A stretch of DNA of 64,000 bases from Halichondria panicea (taxonomy: Eukaryota; Porifera; Demospongiae; Suberitida; Halichondriidae): NCBI RefSeq assembly GCF_963675165.1, contig NC_087381.1, forward strand, positions 5,147,378 through 5,211,377. The letters are read 5' to 3'. Numbering within the stretch: the stretch's first letter is position 1; every line of letters starts with the position of its first letter. Position numbers and translations under genes: made by a program. The notes beneath the pieces were generated by a model that did not search any database, was not told where the DNA came from, and worked only from the letters and a program-made list of their open reading frames with translations. Shown in pieces: positions 21,701-34,800 of the stretch.

Positions 21701-23711
21701 CTGTTAGCTAAGTATTTCGTGGACCTAATTTTCATAGTGGATCGAAAACAGTGAAAATTAAGCACTTTGAAGATGTATCGCTATACAACATAAATTATAA
21801 TGCATGGTGGTGTATGTTTGAAAACGAAAAAAGACCTTAAGAGTTTGCAGTATGGTAAATGCAGCTTTAAGAAGCTCACAAAAAAAATTCTGTCATTTAT
21901 TAATGCCAGCTATTTCAGATCAATTTGGAGCTTGGGACACTGCTGGATGTAGAGAGATAACCAGTTCCAATGGGAGAAAAGATTGCGAGTGCAGACAATT
22001 GGGCCACTTTGGAATACTCTTTGTAAGTTTAGTAGAGTCTACCTGGCAACAATGGCAATATACATACCTGCAACCTTTTGTATCTCCTCATGGTTACAGG
22101 ATTTGAATCCAACTTCATTACCTGAAAAGCTTTCAATTGCTTTGAGCACCATCACATACATTGGTCTGAGCTTGTCTGTAGTTTGTCTTTTGGTGTTCAT
22201 ATTCACCATTTTTGTCAGCAAGTAAGTATAATATAACCTTATTACATCAACGTTAAGTTTGAAATTTCTAGGAAGCTACTCGCTGATAAGCAGAACCAAA
22301 TCCTCATCAACATTAGTATTTCCCTGATGTGTTTGTACTTCACCTTCCTCATTGGAGGGTTCGCTGTTGGTATCCCACCTATCTGTGGGTTCATGTCTGC
22401 CCTCTTGCAGTACTTCTTCCTAGTGTTTTTCTCCTGGATGGCTGTAGAAGCTGTCTGGCTCTATCTCAAACTGGTAGTAGTAACGGGATCTCAGTCCCTC
22501 ACCTCCAAGTTTATGCTGAAGGCTGGACTCTCAGCTTGGTGTAAGCAATCACTAGTATCGTGTATTGTTTATCTTGATGGATTGCTTGTGCACTCATGAG
22601 TTGATAGTACATTCAGTGATTCTTGTGTGTGTATAATGAGGATGCTTTGTCCATGCAGTGCTGCCCTTTATGATTGTAGTCGTCAGTGCTGGAGCAGGAT
22701 ACCAGTACTACAGCAACCCATACTAGTAAATGATTTATATAGTAATTCCAAAATTAATGTTTGTGAAAGGAATTATAGGCTGATTTTTAGCGTGGGGGAG
22801 GATATACTAGCACACTAAAAGAAGTTCCGTGTAGTTCAAATCATTCACTCTTGTTACCTGAGGCACGCGTGGGCGGCCACGGGTATAGTAGTAGTATAGT
22901 ATATAGTGTGATCCTGGACCTAGTCCACTGTGCATGCCTCATGTACCACTAAAACTCTGTTCTCACAGCATGCCTCTAGTCTGGTTTAGTTTTATTGCTC
23001 TTGAGTTGCTGTGCTAGACAGCTCAGTCATACATCACTATACATGCACTGCATTATATCACTCTACTGGTTTCTTTATAATCATGTCACCAGCCGAGGGT
23101 TTGCACTTTAGTGCTCCAGTTATACAATAGGACATGTGTATATTCCATCGATCACATACACACATCATTATTCATTCAGCTGTCGTCCTACTGAATGGCC
23201 TTTCTATTTTGGATTCATTCTTCCTTTTGTCATCATCTACGTACTCAACTGGATTGTGTTTGTTGCCATCATGGTGTCCATTTGCAAGCATTTTAGAAAC
23301 TTGCAGTCACTTCGTGAGAGCTCCGTACGTCAACAGTTGAGGAATGTTAAGGAGAACTTGATCATTGCAATGTGCCTATCGATTGTACTTGGCCTGGGTT
23401 GGGGCCTTGGACTAGTATCAACAAGCTCTGGTCTTGTAGAGCTGTCATTCACATTCCAAGTGATATTCTCTATCTTTGTGGGTTCTCAAGGTGTGCTGAT
23501 TTTTATTCTATATGGTATTCGAAACACTAACTTCCGCCAGCTATGGATAAAACTCTTTAGTGGCTGTAGATCAAATACTGATAACTTTGTGTCTTCTGAG
23601 AAAGGGAGCACTAATCCGCGAGATAATTCTAGCACTGTCGGAGAGGAATTATCGAGCATGAGCACATTATCAAGCAAGCAGTATTCCCTACACAATGAAG
23701 AAAAGAAATAA
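12728..23711 (+). CDS. Adhesion G-protein-coupled receptor, 981 aa, 16 exons
   Basis: Coding exons: 12728-12785, 14010-14144, 14371-14502, 15241-15399, 16073-16213, 16300-16503, 17609-17841, 18011-18154, 19090-19184, 19445-19952, 20007-20049, 21919-22022, 22100-22221, 22272-22540, 22659-22725 and 23180-23711. All junctions are GT-AG and the sum is 2946 nt in one frame. A signal peptide (MGVSSQLLLTLILLLNSTAG) is followed by three Cys modules of about 44-53 residues with a CC pair, each in its own phase-1 exon. Next come a beta-rich region (possibly Calx-beta-like), a hormone-receptor-like region (SWPNTALGSTALSPCPC...SRQC) and a GAIN region. The GPS has its four Cys and its W (GAWDTAGC, CEC), but RQLG replaces the usual HL(T/S). 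The 7TM part follows (ICGFMSALLQYFFLVFFSWM, then VEAVWLYLKL). The tail is rich in Ser. The ligand cannot be told. Confidence 0.88.
13395..13459. mobile_element. TAGCC-type mini-element with 9-bp target duplication (GPCR intron 1)
   Basis: It starts TAGCCTCGATCCCAGGCC and ends GAGACTA, with imperfect termini. Exact direct repeats CTTATGAGT flank it (13386-13394 and 13460-13468). Confidence 0.6.
13547..13611. repeat. Long hairpin in GPCR intron 1
   Basis: GTTCACAAGAAGGGCTGC pairs with GCAGCCCTTCTTGTGAAC; the inner GTGCTGGCTGG/CCAGCCAGC also pairs around TATATA. Confidence 0.75.
14622..14722. repeat. Foldback palindrome with CCCGAGGGC core (GPCR intron 3)
   Basis: The left arm (GGATATATTGGCTCAGTAGT and outward) is the reverse complement of the right arm, over more than 35 bp. 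The loop contains GGCCCGAGGGCCGCAGGCC. Confidence 0.75.
15530..15660. repeat. Foldback palindrome with CCGAGGG core (GPCR intron 4)
   Basis: Arms around TTGTACTACC / GGTAGTACAA and ACCATAGATATC / GATATCCATGGT pair. CCGAGGG and CTGAGGG occur in the centre. Confidence 0.6.
18203..18275. repeat. Foldback palindrome with CCCGAGGG core (GPCR intron 8)
   Basis: GTATCTAT...ATAGTGTCC pairs with GGACACTATA...ATAGATAC. The loop is CTCGAGGGCTTGCCCGAGGG. Confidence 0.7.
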
Positions 23712-23865
23712 CTCAAAGGGACAAAATCATGAAAGTAAATAGCTGAGTTTTTAGCCGCTTAACTTAACTTCTAGATCTAGTTAGTTATAGTATATGAATA
23801 GAAGGTTGATTATATGCATATAATTATATAGATGCTGATTTATGTTATACATGTTACAGTACTGA

Positions 23866-23871
23866 AATAAA
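23866..23871 (+). terminator. Polyadenylation signal of the GPCR gene
   Basis: AATAAA lies 155 nt after the GPCR stop codon. Confidence 0.55.
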
Positions 23872-24483
23872 GTTGTGGGCTGCTAGGAAGACAAGCATAA
23901 TTATAATTTATGTAGATGGTCAATTATCCTTTTTACCCTTGCAATTATTCTGAGCATAATTTATCAGGGCCTATACTCCTTCCTTTACACTAGTTGTGGG
24001 AAGTATAACTAAGAATTTACTATAGAATTCTGGAAAACTAATGAATTCGCTCAAAACACATGTCTATTATTATACCTTAATTTTATACTATTATATAAAC
24101 GGGTACTAATTTTTTAGCGAATTTTAGCAAATTTGTAATTAACGCTAAATGAAGTCCACAACTAGATCTAGAGTAAGGCATCTATAATCAGACACAATGC
24201 ATGTTCAGACACTCATTCTAAGGAAACAAGCAGTGATAAAAAGTTTTCTTTTGCACAATCTGATCAAGCATGTGTTACTATGAATGTATGTGCAAAAAAG
24301 AATTGATAAATATCAACTACTAAGTCTTCAAAAGCTGAAATGTGCTAGATTTAGTGTCTGATAAACGGTAAGAATGGACAAAAAAATCTATCATCAGACA
24401 CAACCTATACCTTTTCTTCTGTAGGGCGATATTCTGAGAGTCACATATAGTAATTACAGTTAAGGCTATACCTATAAGTTTTT

Positions 24484-24945
24484 TGTTTAACCATGCATGC
24501 ACGCGCGCACAGTTAATTGTGCCAGCTTAGGCCGAGGTGGGTGACTCTTCTCAACCATCATAATTTTTAATTATACCCTCTGATGCCACTGTAATTGTAA
24601 TTGTAGGTAATGATCAAAATGTTACGAATTTATTGTCAATTATTGTCCAGCTTTATGATAATTATTATAATTATGAGCAGAAGCTTAAAAATAATAACAC
24701 TTCTGAGGTGTAAAATTGAACTGCATGGAGTGTCCTCAATACCATAACAACACATCCTTCAACTTTGAAGTCAAACCGTTAAAGTAATGTATAAATGCAA
24801 CAACTACTGGTATAGATGATCATGAGTCACTAAGTTCTAATGTGTACTCCACCAACAGCTATACTATTATAATGTCCCGGCATGCACTGCCAAAATCTCA
24901 ACGTGACCTGATTATTTACATGGCCGTAATAACTAAGGGGGCACA
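24484..24945. repeat. Dispersed repeat, second copy of 2385-2760
   Basis: Same order of shared blocks as at 2385-2760 with small insertions. Bases 23900-24480 otherwise hold only AT-rich sequence and a MITE-end motif near 23942. Confidence 0.6.
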
Positions 24946-25177
24946 CCGGAATATAGCGATCAAGAGTCTACCGTATTATATAGCAAGGTAATAAAATACT
25001 TGCACAACAAAATTTAATTACAGATCTTAACTCAAACATAATTATAAGATAGTTTTACGCCTAACATAATTATTTTCAATGTACACATAATTATTCTAAC
25101 AGCCATTTTGGAATGATGATGTCATATGATGTAACAGGTGGTGGCCCAATGGAAGCGCCAATAGTTGAACTTTCAGT

Positions 25178-25672
25178 ACCTACACTCAAATTGATCCAAT
25201 CACATTTATAGTTTAGAAGATATTCACAAAAACGTAAAAAATCTAAAGTTCTACGTACTCTCTTTCATTGGTTGTTGCACTGCATGTACAGTACTATCTA
25301 GCCTCGATTCAAGGCCGATTAACAAGAGTGCATCTTCATGCACTCCTGGTACTATATATTTTTGTAAACAGTATAATTATAGCTTTATATACGGTAATTT
25401 GTTGCCTTCCAGTCTAAGTAGATCTACTACATGACTGTAGGTTAAAAGCTGGAACATAAAATTTTAGCAATTTATAATTGTCTGTATTTTGGGAATTGCA
25501 ATTAAGCTATTTGACTGTTGTATCTCAGTATAATATTATAATACATGCATGTGCCTGCACTCAAATTGATCCAATCACATTAAATTTTAGTTTAGAAGAC
25601 TGATATTCACAAAAACATAAAAAATGATAAGTTCTATACTCTCTTTGCACGGTTGTTGCACTGTAGATGTAA
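25178..25672. repeat. Pair of direct repeats (25178-25296 and 25553-25672)
   Basis: Both contain CTCAAATTGATCCAATCACA, TTTAGAAGA, ATATTCACAAAAAC and GGTTGTTGCACTG. They are intergenic and non-coding. From 25700 to 26430 I see nothing but AT-rich sequence. Confidence 0.6.
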
Positions 25673-26436
25673 GCATTCATGCATGCATTCAACATGCAGG
25701 ACGGTGTATATCTCAAACTATATATTTCTTAACTCCCAGAGCTACTGTATAACAGATGGGATGCATGCTATAATATATACACAGTGTATAATTATATACA
25801 TTTACACGCATGCAAAATTGTGACAAAATAGAAATTCTAATTATATTAATTTCCATATTAATGACTGACAGCAAGGAATTATAATTGTTCACGTTGTGTT
25901 AGGGTGTCTCGATACTTGACAGTTCTTTAGCTTGCATTGTGGTACTAACTATTGTGGAGTGGGGCTCACATTTGAACTCCTACAGTGGGAAAACGGAGTC
26001 AATAAGCACATATCGACATTGAAATCCCTTTGTACCATATTCTACTGAGATTTACGCCCATGCCCCACTTTAAGCGAAAGTTCCTGCATGGGCCTCAAGA
26101 ATATGCCCATGCATGCAAATTTGCCTCAATAGAAGCTTTAATATCAAAATCTGCCACTACAAAAACTAATGACTTGTTGTGGAAGGCTACATGTATATCA
26201 ATGCTGTAAACTGCAAACACACAGGTAAGCAGATGTCACAAACAGACAAACTCGCCTGTTGACATATGAATAAAATAATAGATGTACAAAAACCATCTAA
26301 TACAGAAGCAACAAACTACAAATTAGAGACCGGTATAAAGGATAACTTCAGCTGCAAATGTATAGCTCTACATCAAATAAAGGTCGCATGAACAGCTATA
26401 GTATAGAACCAATTAACGTGCAAGTTCAAGCTTCTT

Positions 26437-27026
26437 ATAGCCTCGAATCCAGGCCGATTAAAATACGGCCTGGTATCTATATTGAATGGGTGATAGTGCA
26501 CATGCACAAACTGAGTCCCCCAGAATCTGGGGGGATTCGTTATACGTCAGTAAACCTTTGTAAAATTATACCGTAAACTATATACACTGATGTAGTTTGT
26601 TTACTAGTTTTTATACTTTGTCTCCTGTGAAGCTGTGGCTTATGCCCTCTATTCCGTTGTCGAGAAGGCTTGCACACTGGTCTAAAGCCAGAAGAGGGTT
26701 TCATCTACATGTATATACATGTATTTACGATGGTCGTATATAGTCACAGTTAATTGGAAGCACAAAGTCAAAGACTTGCCATAGTCAGCACAGAAACTAA
26801 GTTCAAATCCTGACCATGGATACGACCATTATAGAGGTAGATGAGAGCCTCTTATGGCTTCAGACCAGTGTGCAAGCCTTCTGGCAACACGAGCTAGCTA
26901 AGCTTCACCACAGGCCATACAATGTAGATAGTACATGGGCGTGGATGGACCACACATAATTTATTATTAATTACCCATGCAATAGATACCAGGCCGTATT
27001 TTAATCGGCCTGGATTCGAGGCTATA
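26437..27026. mobile_element. 590-bp element with 45-bp perfect terminal inverted repeats of the TAGCC family
   Basis: Bases 26437-26481 and 26982-27026 are perfect inverted repeats that begin TATAGCCTCGAATCCAGGCC. A second inverted pair (GAAGGCTTGCACACTGGTCT at about 26670 and its partner at about 26860) lies inside. No coding sequence is present. It appears to be a long relative of the short elements at 521, 10573 and 13395. Confidence 0.75.
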
Positions 27027-27118
27027 ATTATGTACAATGCTAACACGTACAGCACACATGCAGCTACATGTATAATTATAATTATAATTTTATATGCAAT
27101 ACCAAGAACCCTAATGAA

Positions 27119-27220
27119 AGAATTGGCTCAGTTTAACATACAGGACTGTACGAATGTGAAAGACAGTTCACCCACTCACCGGTTGAGAGCAGGGGAGGGG
27201 AGGAACGTACGAGGAGCAAA
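27119..27220. repeat. Dispersed repeat, second copy of 1571-1690
   Basis: Shares the GACTGTACGAATGTGAAAGA and GAGCAGGGGAGGGGAG blocks. A 13-nt G run lies at about 27406. From 27220 to 27900 no gene is certain; the terminal CSDE1 exon may lie here. Confidence 0.55.
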
Positions 27221-27925
27221 CCCACCACTGCTGTCCGGACCAATCGGCTGACGGCTCACATTCCTGTCAGTGTGTAAGAAATGAAAATCATAATGTCAAC
27301 TTGCACGTATAATTATGTGTTTGTTCATGCTACTTCATTTGTCTGATTGTATAATAATTATGATATTCATATTTCTATATACATGTATAGGGTTTCATCT
27401 ATAGGGGGGGGGGGGGGGCTGGGGTGAATTTGTATAATACATTAGTACAGTCTATGATGTGCAATATGTAACTAGATCTACTGTGATGCACTATGTAATA
27501 GAGGGTGTGGTCAACAAATGTGGGAGTGGCCAAACATTTTGCAGCGTGCGTAAACCTTCCCCCCCAAACTTTTAATCCTAGATGAAACCCTGATGTACGT
27601 ATCATTCATAGAGTGACGATTTACTGCTGACTAAAGCAACCCACACGTACAGGATGCAATATAAAGCCACAGACACATAATGAACGTTTGATGCGACCAA
27701 GGCGGATGACGAGAAACATTACAATAGCCAAATTACTGTACATGCATATACTGTATGCTTACATAGGTAACAAGCATTGTAATAAAAGTCATACAGTCCC
27801 TTACACGGTCAAACGCTTCCAGGCATAATTTGGTAAGGAGGGGTCGCCACAAATATACAATGTAGCAATTACACAGGCAACTCCCCCTCGGAATAGATTG
27901 AAGTGATCAGCTGAAGAAAACTTAC

Positions 27926-28661
27926 ATTGGGGCCTGAGCTCTTGGCGTGACTTGTTTTCTTCTCAACCTTTCTGGCCTTTCATTGGCACTGTACATGTAC
28001 ATGTGTATGCAAACACATTCAAGCATGACACAATACAAGTATATAAAGTCTACACAAAGATAAATTAAGGTATACTCTTATGCATGTACATATACATATA
28101 CATGTATATAAATTAAGGTACTGTACATGTATGCATGGGGATAAATTGAACAGCCTCATGTTGTTTACCAGTATACGTGTACATGCAGGTAGTGCTGAGG
28201 TCCACATTACAAAAAGTTCGTTTTTCCAACATTCAGAGGCCTTTTAGTACTAACCACCACTAAGACAATAATGTATGGGCTTCCATGCATGTACATGTAC
28301 ATGTAGTCAGGAGCAAATGAGATTATGATGCAGTTTACTACACTGTACATATTGAATTGAGAGATAGAAAATAGCCACCACTTCAACTACAACACTTATA
28401 CACACATTGTACGTGTGTCCCTCACACATCACATACATGTACATACTGTACGTGTGTCCCTCTCACCTGAGCTTCTTGACATGGCTGGCACTATTCTTCT
28501 TTGATTTGCTGTTGCTCACCAAAAGAAACTCGACCTCATCTCCAGAATGTAGGGCAGTGAAATCAGTTTCCACAGATTTCATGTGGAAAAAGATACTCTC
28601 TCCATTACTGGTGGGGCTGTTGCTACGGCTGGACAAGGACCCGTGGCAGGTGATGAATCCG

Positions 28662-28710
<49 letters not shown>

Positions 28711-28734
28711 AGTGTGAGTGTGTGTGCGAGTGTG

Positions 28735-28804
<70 letters not shown>

Positions 28805-31800
28805 AGTGTGAGGGGACGTTGGTACAGTTGTATATGTATACGTGTGTGTATGCACAAATGATTGTGGTGCAATAAGTAAACATGCATGTACATGTACAGT
28901 ACACATGCATGCAGTTAGACTATTCCAAATAAAACATGGCACGTGCATGGTTGGCCCACATGGCATATCATGCTGTCTATTGTGGTCACCCCAAAAGCAG
29001 CATGCACCCTCTATAAAACAGCCAGGTTATTACGTCCAAAGTCTCTAAAACAACACGTGTTTCAAGGTTCTCATTTTAACCGAAAATTGAACCCTAAAAT
29101 ACCTGTAGGCAACATCTTATAAGCAGAATAGCTGCTTGTACTAGTCACATGTACAGTGATGTGCTCAGATTGTTGGTACAATCCTCACAATACACTCTTT
29201 ATTAGCGCGTGTTGTCTAGCGGTAGTCTCTAGTTTATAACATGTACGCACCTCTCCCTTGATGGTCTCCACAGTGCCCCTGAGGAACTTCTTGCATGACT
29301 GCACATTGACGGCCCGCATAGTGTCGGAATGGGGACACACCCCCACCCGGAACTGGACCTGAGAAAATGGGAGGGGCTTTAGATCAGAGTGTTAAAATTA
29401 ACAATCTAATTACATGAGATTGTACTGTTTTATGCAGGATGTGGAAATTACTCAAAACAGGGTTGACAATCCCCGGCCATAACCAGAGAACTGCCATACA
29501 TGTACAAATGTACATGTGTATATTTGCATGTTTTTCAATAACGACAAGCATGCATGCAGTTACATGTAAATATATGACTATGTGTGCTTATACAGTGGGA
29601 AAATAGATTTGGTTAAGAGCAACGATACTGTACATGTACGTACAAGTACATGTTTGGTCTTTAAAAGCTACTAAAACGTTTCGTCATGTAAGTATTACCG
29701 TATAGCGGGTAATTTTCGTGGGGTAAAATATTCGTTATTTTCGTGGGCAAGCTGACCTCCACGGAATTTTAACGTAGGCGTGGCTTACCGGAACGTAGGA
29801 ATGCAGGCAGTGCAGGCAGACAACGAGACTAAACGAAATTTTTACTCACGAAAACCACCGTTTCTCGAGTTGAACGAATTTTTACCCCACGAAAATTACC
29901 CGCTATACTGTAACAATCCAGACGGTTTTATAATACGCTTAAGAATTTTAACAGAGAAACATGTAAAAAAACTGTGTAAGAACAGTGCAAGTACAGTGCA
30001 CATACAATTATGTACAGTCATGTTATGTACCGTGTCTCCCTGAGCTAGTGCAACTCTGTGATCAGCGAGGCTCGTGGCACTGAAGGGCAGCTGAGGAGGA
30101 AGGGAGGGGCCATCTCCGCCAGTAGGCTTGATAATGCCCTCATAGTCAAGCTATGGAGGGTGGGAGAGATGGGTGAAGTAGATGTGCAGACAATACCGAG
30201 AACAAGTATTAAAGTATACACGTACATGTACATGTATGTACAGTATGCACTGGCACAATGCCTACATGCATCTACGTACAATGTACTACCAGGTATAATT
30301 TATGCAGCAAGAGCATTGCCAGGAAAAAGCATACACGTATAATAAGGAAAAAGCACATACATGTAATATACAGTACCAGGAGTGCCCTCCTGACATGCAG
30401 TTACGTATACGTATTGGTGAACACATGGTCTATGTAACATTAGTTCAAGAGCTACAATGTACACACATTAGTGCTAGCTATAATTATTTGTACACAATGC
30501 TCACAGCGTTGTCTGTGCTCTTCATTGGCTTCTCTACGACGCCATTGTACTGTCCTTGCTTCAAAGCCTGCAGGACATGTGGGGAAAGAATAATGAATGT
30601 ATCAAGCAAGATACATGTACTGCGGTGCCTCTTATTAAAATGGAACAATTCAGGGGCGGATCTACCAGTATAGGAAAAACAAGTAGGTAGGTACAATGTA
30701 GGTGCAAAAGGAAAGGAAACACGCACACGTGATTTTGAGATTAAATTCTTCAAGGTCAGGGGGTGCTGGAGCACCCTCTGCTACTCTCTAAACCCCCGCC
30801 CCTGAACATCACCATAAGGTCACTACAAATGAAACTGTAGTTTCCTGTCAGAGGTGCAGTATTATCGTGAATATCATTATAAACGTGCGACATCATTCAT
30901 TAAAGAACCACCAATTTAACAGCATGTGCTTGAAAGCAATCTTATTGTGTGCCGATAAATGACTAGCAGTGGCAGGATGCAAGTGGTGGACGGGAACTAT
31001 ACAGTCTCATTTGGAGTGGCCTAACATAATTATTCACTTCCATGTTGTATATATGACAACCCCCTTTCCAGGAAATGTTTGCACATCCGGTTCATTCTCA
31101 GGTACTGACAAATTGTATTGTGGAAGCGAGTTTTGGAAGCACATGCACTTTTTTCCTTATTAGTCATGCCAACAAAACAGCTGAGGGTTTAGCACTTCAC
31201 ATAGTGCTCTGAGTGTGTTTCTAATGGCGCTTTCTTGTTCGACTCCTTTGTTTGCAAGAGTACATGTAGCTGTACATGTGCAATCCTTGTGGGTGCTTTA
31301 CTGTTTTTAGACTGAGTACAATTATCTCAGGTACCACTTGTATCTGTCACGTACGTTTGAAGAGGTCCGATCTAACAGCAAGTTGTGGTCCATTAAAAGT
31401 TAGGCATTTACGGAGAATAGAAACCATACATACATGTACTGTATACATGTACTGTATACATGTACTGTATATGTACATTGCTTACATTGGCAGCTATAGC
31501 CAGATGTGCCCTAACTAGCGCCCCCTCCCTTTAAATAAAACCTTAACACTACACCCTCACCTCCGATTGAATAGTGCCTTGGGGCAGTTTGGTGATCTCA
31601 TCAGCCGACAGTTTGCTGTTCTTGCGTACTATACCGTACTCGACCTCGTCCATCACCTTGAGCTCGTGGGGGTCGCAGAATCCGTTGCATGACCTGGAGG
31701 TGACAAAGGAAGAAAAGTAAACAAGCCATGACTACAGCCTTACAATCCCAGTGACGCATATATGCTGTATCTTTGACTGACTGTAGTTTTTAGTTTGGAT

Positions 31801-34800
31801 CGACCAATTTTCAAAATCAAAACTAAAATAATACATGTACATGTATGCATTCAGTAGCTCTTAGGGAGCTGCATGTACGTATCATATGGAATAGTTAGAG
31901 CTTAGAACAAGTTACTGGTTAAAATCTAATGATTCTGACAAAATATGTCCATGGCATACAAAATGGTAATGAAACTGCTGCAAATGTAAACTCGTTATTG
32001 CAATACATGTAGCTGTGGCCAGCCCTCCATATAGGGCCTTAGTGAGGCCATACATACATGTACATGTACTGTACGCTGCACATGAATATCAGAGAAGGGG
32101 AGTTCCACTACATGTATATACGCATTTACATGTAGTGGAATTTCCACACTATTTATTTCACACGAGAAGGAGCCCCACTATAAATATGACCCTGACCCTG
32201 ACACTGATATGACTTCACTGACATGACCCTGACACTAACATAACACTAACACGACCCTGACACCGAATACCCCGGCCCTGCTCACGTGAAGGGAAAGAAC
32301 AGTTCACAGTCGTGCTCCTCGGACTCTATAAATCCGTAGCTGTCCTTCAGAGTAGCCACAAAGCCCTGAGGGAGGAACAGATCGCATAGTAAATTTAGAG
32401 TGATTAAAAGTTCTTAGCTATCAATTACTCATACAGAGCGTGGGTAGCTCCACCACTTTAACATCATGTTGTCAAGGTAACAAGCGAGTAATGAAATTCA
32501 TACAGTCCCTAACCGTATTTTTATAACATTACACGGTCACGTATAGCCTCGAGGCATAATTTGGTAAAGATCGCTATGATATAAAATTCGTGTCGTATGC
32601 AATATACATGCAGGCAGCTCACCAGCTTGTATACCTGCATGTATATTTCATACAACACTCAGGTTTCACTACATACATGTAGAATGACATCTCAGGCTTG
32701 GGGGAAGTTGGGACACACATGCAAGTATGATCACACTACCGTATTACTCGTAAGCTTATACGTCACAGTACATGTGCATCCTCCCATTTGGAAGCTAATT
32801 ATTATTATTTTGGTACCCTGGCTATACAATATATCTTGTACGTTCCTCGCTGTATGTGCACCCTTACTTCCATGCACAGTATGTTATTTCCTGTGCTACC
32901 CTCTCCTTACTTGCTACCAGTACACTATACCCTCCCCTTAATCGCTACCAGTACTTACCCTCCCCTTGCTTCCAGTACCATACCCTCAGTGCATGCATGC
33001 CTGCATCTTACATCAGCACATCAAAGTTGTTGTGCACATAAGGTACAGGCATGCACCACTCAACCTAAAGAGCTATAAAAGGACCCGAGTTATGACCAAA
33101 ATTATTATCAAACTATCATTGTGACTTTAACAATCCTCATTAAATCAATCCATCAATGAAGACTGCTACTTTCAGTGTGCTGATTACTCTCAGTGCATTG
33201 CTCCCTCTACTGACTGCTCAGGGAGTGGACTTGACTTTGCAAAGAGAAGCATCTGGGTCCGATGTTGTCAGAGCAGCAGTAAATAGCTATGTTCGGTTTT
33301 GATCGACAACTTCTCAGGCGAATCGCTTTTGTTGAATCGAGAGATGGAACTGACACGGATACGTATCGACCTGGCTACAAATGGAGGCATATGGCAGGTG
33401 GATGAAGATAAGTTTTTGAGCATTCAAGACACAAATAGATCTAGTACACGAAATGTTGCCGTAAGAACGGCGTTCAACATTGATTGGCCGAGTGTGCAGT
33501 GGAGGGATTTGAGGATTCCCCTTTATTCGGGAATAGCAGCGAGACTGTTTCTGTTAAACATTTCTGATACAGAATCTATTCCGTGTGATATACCAGGACA
33601 GGCTGCTTACTGGAGTACGCACTACAGCAGTAACACCATTGTGGAGACATATATTGAAGACGTTACCCTCTTGACAAGCGAAAATCGTAAGAGAAAGATA
33701 TACATGTACATGCATAAATTTGTTGGCAAGTGCATGCATTACTGCCAAACAGATTCAGTCTTAGTGAAAGCATTGTATGGCATTATAATTTCATGTTAAT
33801 TTAATCAACAGCATGTCTTTGTATCATTCACAGCCTGTCGGGTTAATAGCAATATTGTGATGGTCCTGGATGAATCTGGCAGTGTTGGGCGTGATGATTT
33901 TAGTCTAGTGAGACAGTTTGCTGCACAGTATGTGGACAGCTTGAAAATCGGACCAAATGATAATCAAGTAGGTGTGATCACATTTAGCACCTCTGCCCAG
34001 GAGCAATTTCGTCTAGACACCCACAGCAACGCTACATCTTTGGAAAATGCTGTGGCAGCTATTCCTTATAATGGAGGAAACATCAACATACAAGATGCTC
34101 TCTGTCAACTTCTCCGAGTTTTCTCAACTGAAGGTCGTACAGATCCCAGTGTGTTTAGAGTGGCCATGGTCTTAACTGATGGGCGGTCTACAGTAAACAC
34201 TAACGACTGTGGCTATTCATCAGTTGCTGAAGCTGCGGCTGATTTGAGGGCTGCCTCTCCACCTATTAATGTGTTTGCAATCGGAGTCGGGACTAGATTT
34301 CGGAGAGAAGATTTGGTAGCCATTGCCAGTCAACAGCAGTATATTTTCAATTCTGTTGACTTCTCACAGTTGTCGTGCGTTCAGAGTGCTCAAGAGGAAC
34401 AGATTTGCAGCACAAGTAAACCATTCATTTTCATTTGCAACTAAAATCCAACCCTATACTATTAGCACGTACTATACCGTGCATGCTAATGATTGTAATT
34501 ACCGATACCATTTTTATCGTAGGGCCCATGCACCACTATAATTTGTATATATATATATGACATTGTAGCCTTTATATATATACGTACATGTATGCAGGCC
34601 TACAATAATTAATTACTACTATTCTCAAACAAAATCCAGTTACAACACCTGTTCCAAGAAACACCACCAACAATGGTGAACTGGAACGTGGGGAGCAGGC
34701 TCGGTGGAAATTCACTATTTCCGAATGTGGCGTGTCATTTAATCTCACCGTACAAGAAGGGGATGTCGTTTTGTACGCGTCAACAGAAATCACAGCACCA

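Noticed and set aside
26700-26830. tRNA-like B-box sequence (AGTTCAAATCC)
   Set aside because: No matching A box or acceptor stem; it lies inside the inverted repeats of the 590-bp element.
27600-27760. Terminal CSDE1 exon (acceptor TGTACAG, reading INLAIVMFLVIRLGRIKRS)
   Set aside because: Phase is compatible, but the peptide does not resemble the UNR C-terminus, so it was left out of the gene model.
33299-33360. Reading [17 protein letters not shown] as a protein start
   Set aside because: It begins with TTG, and the overlapping frame [16 protein letters not shown] reads as a better protein and continues the vWA-family order.
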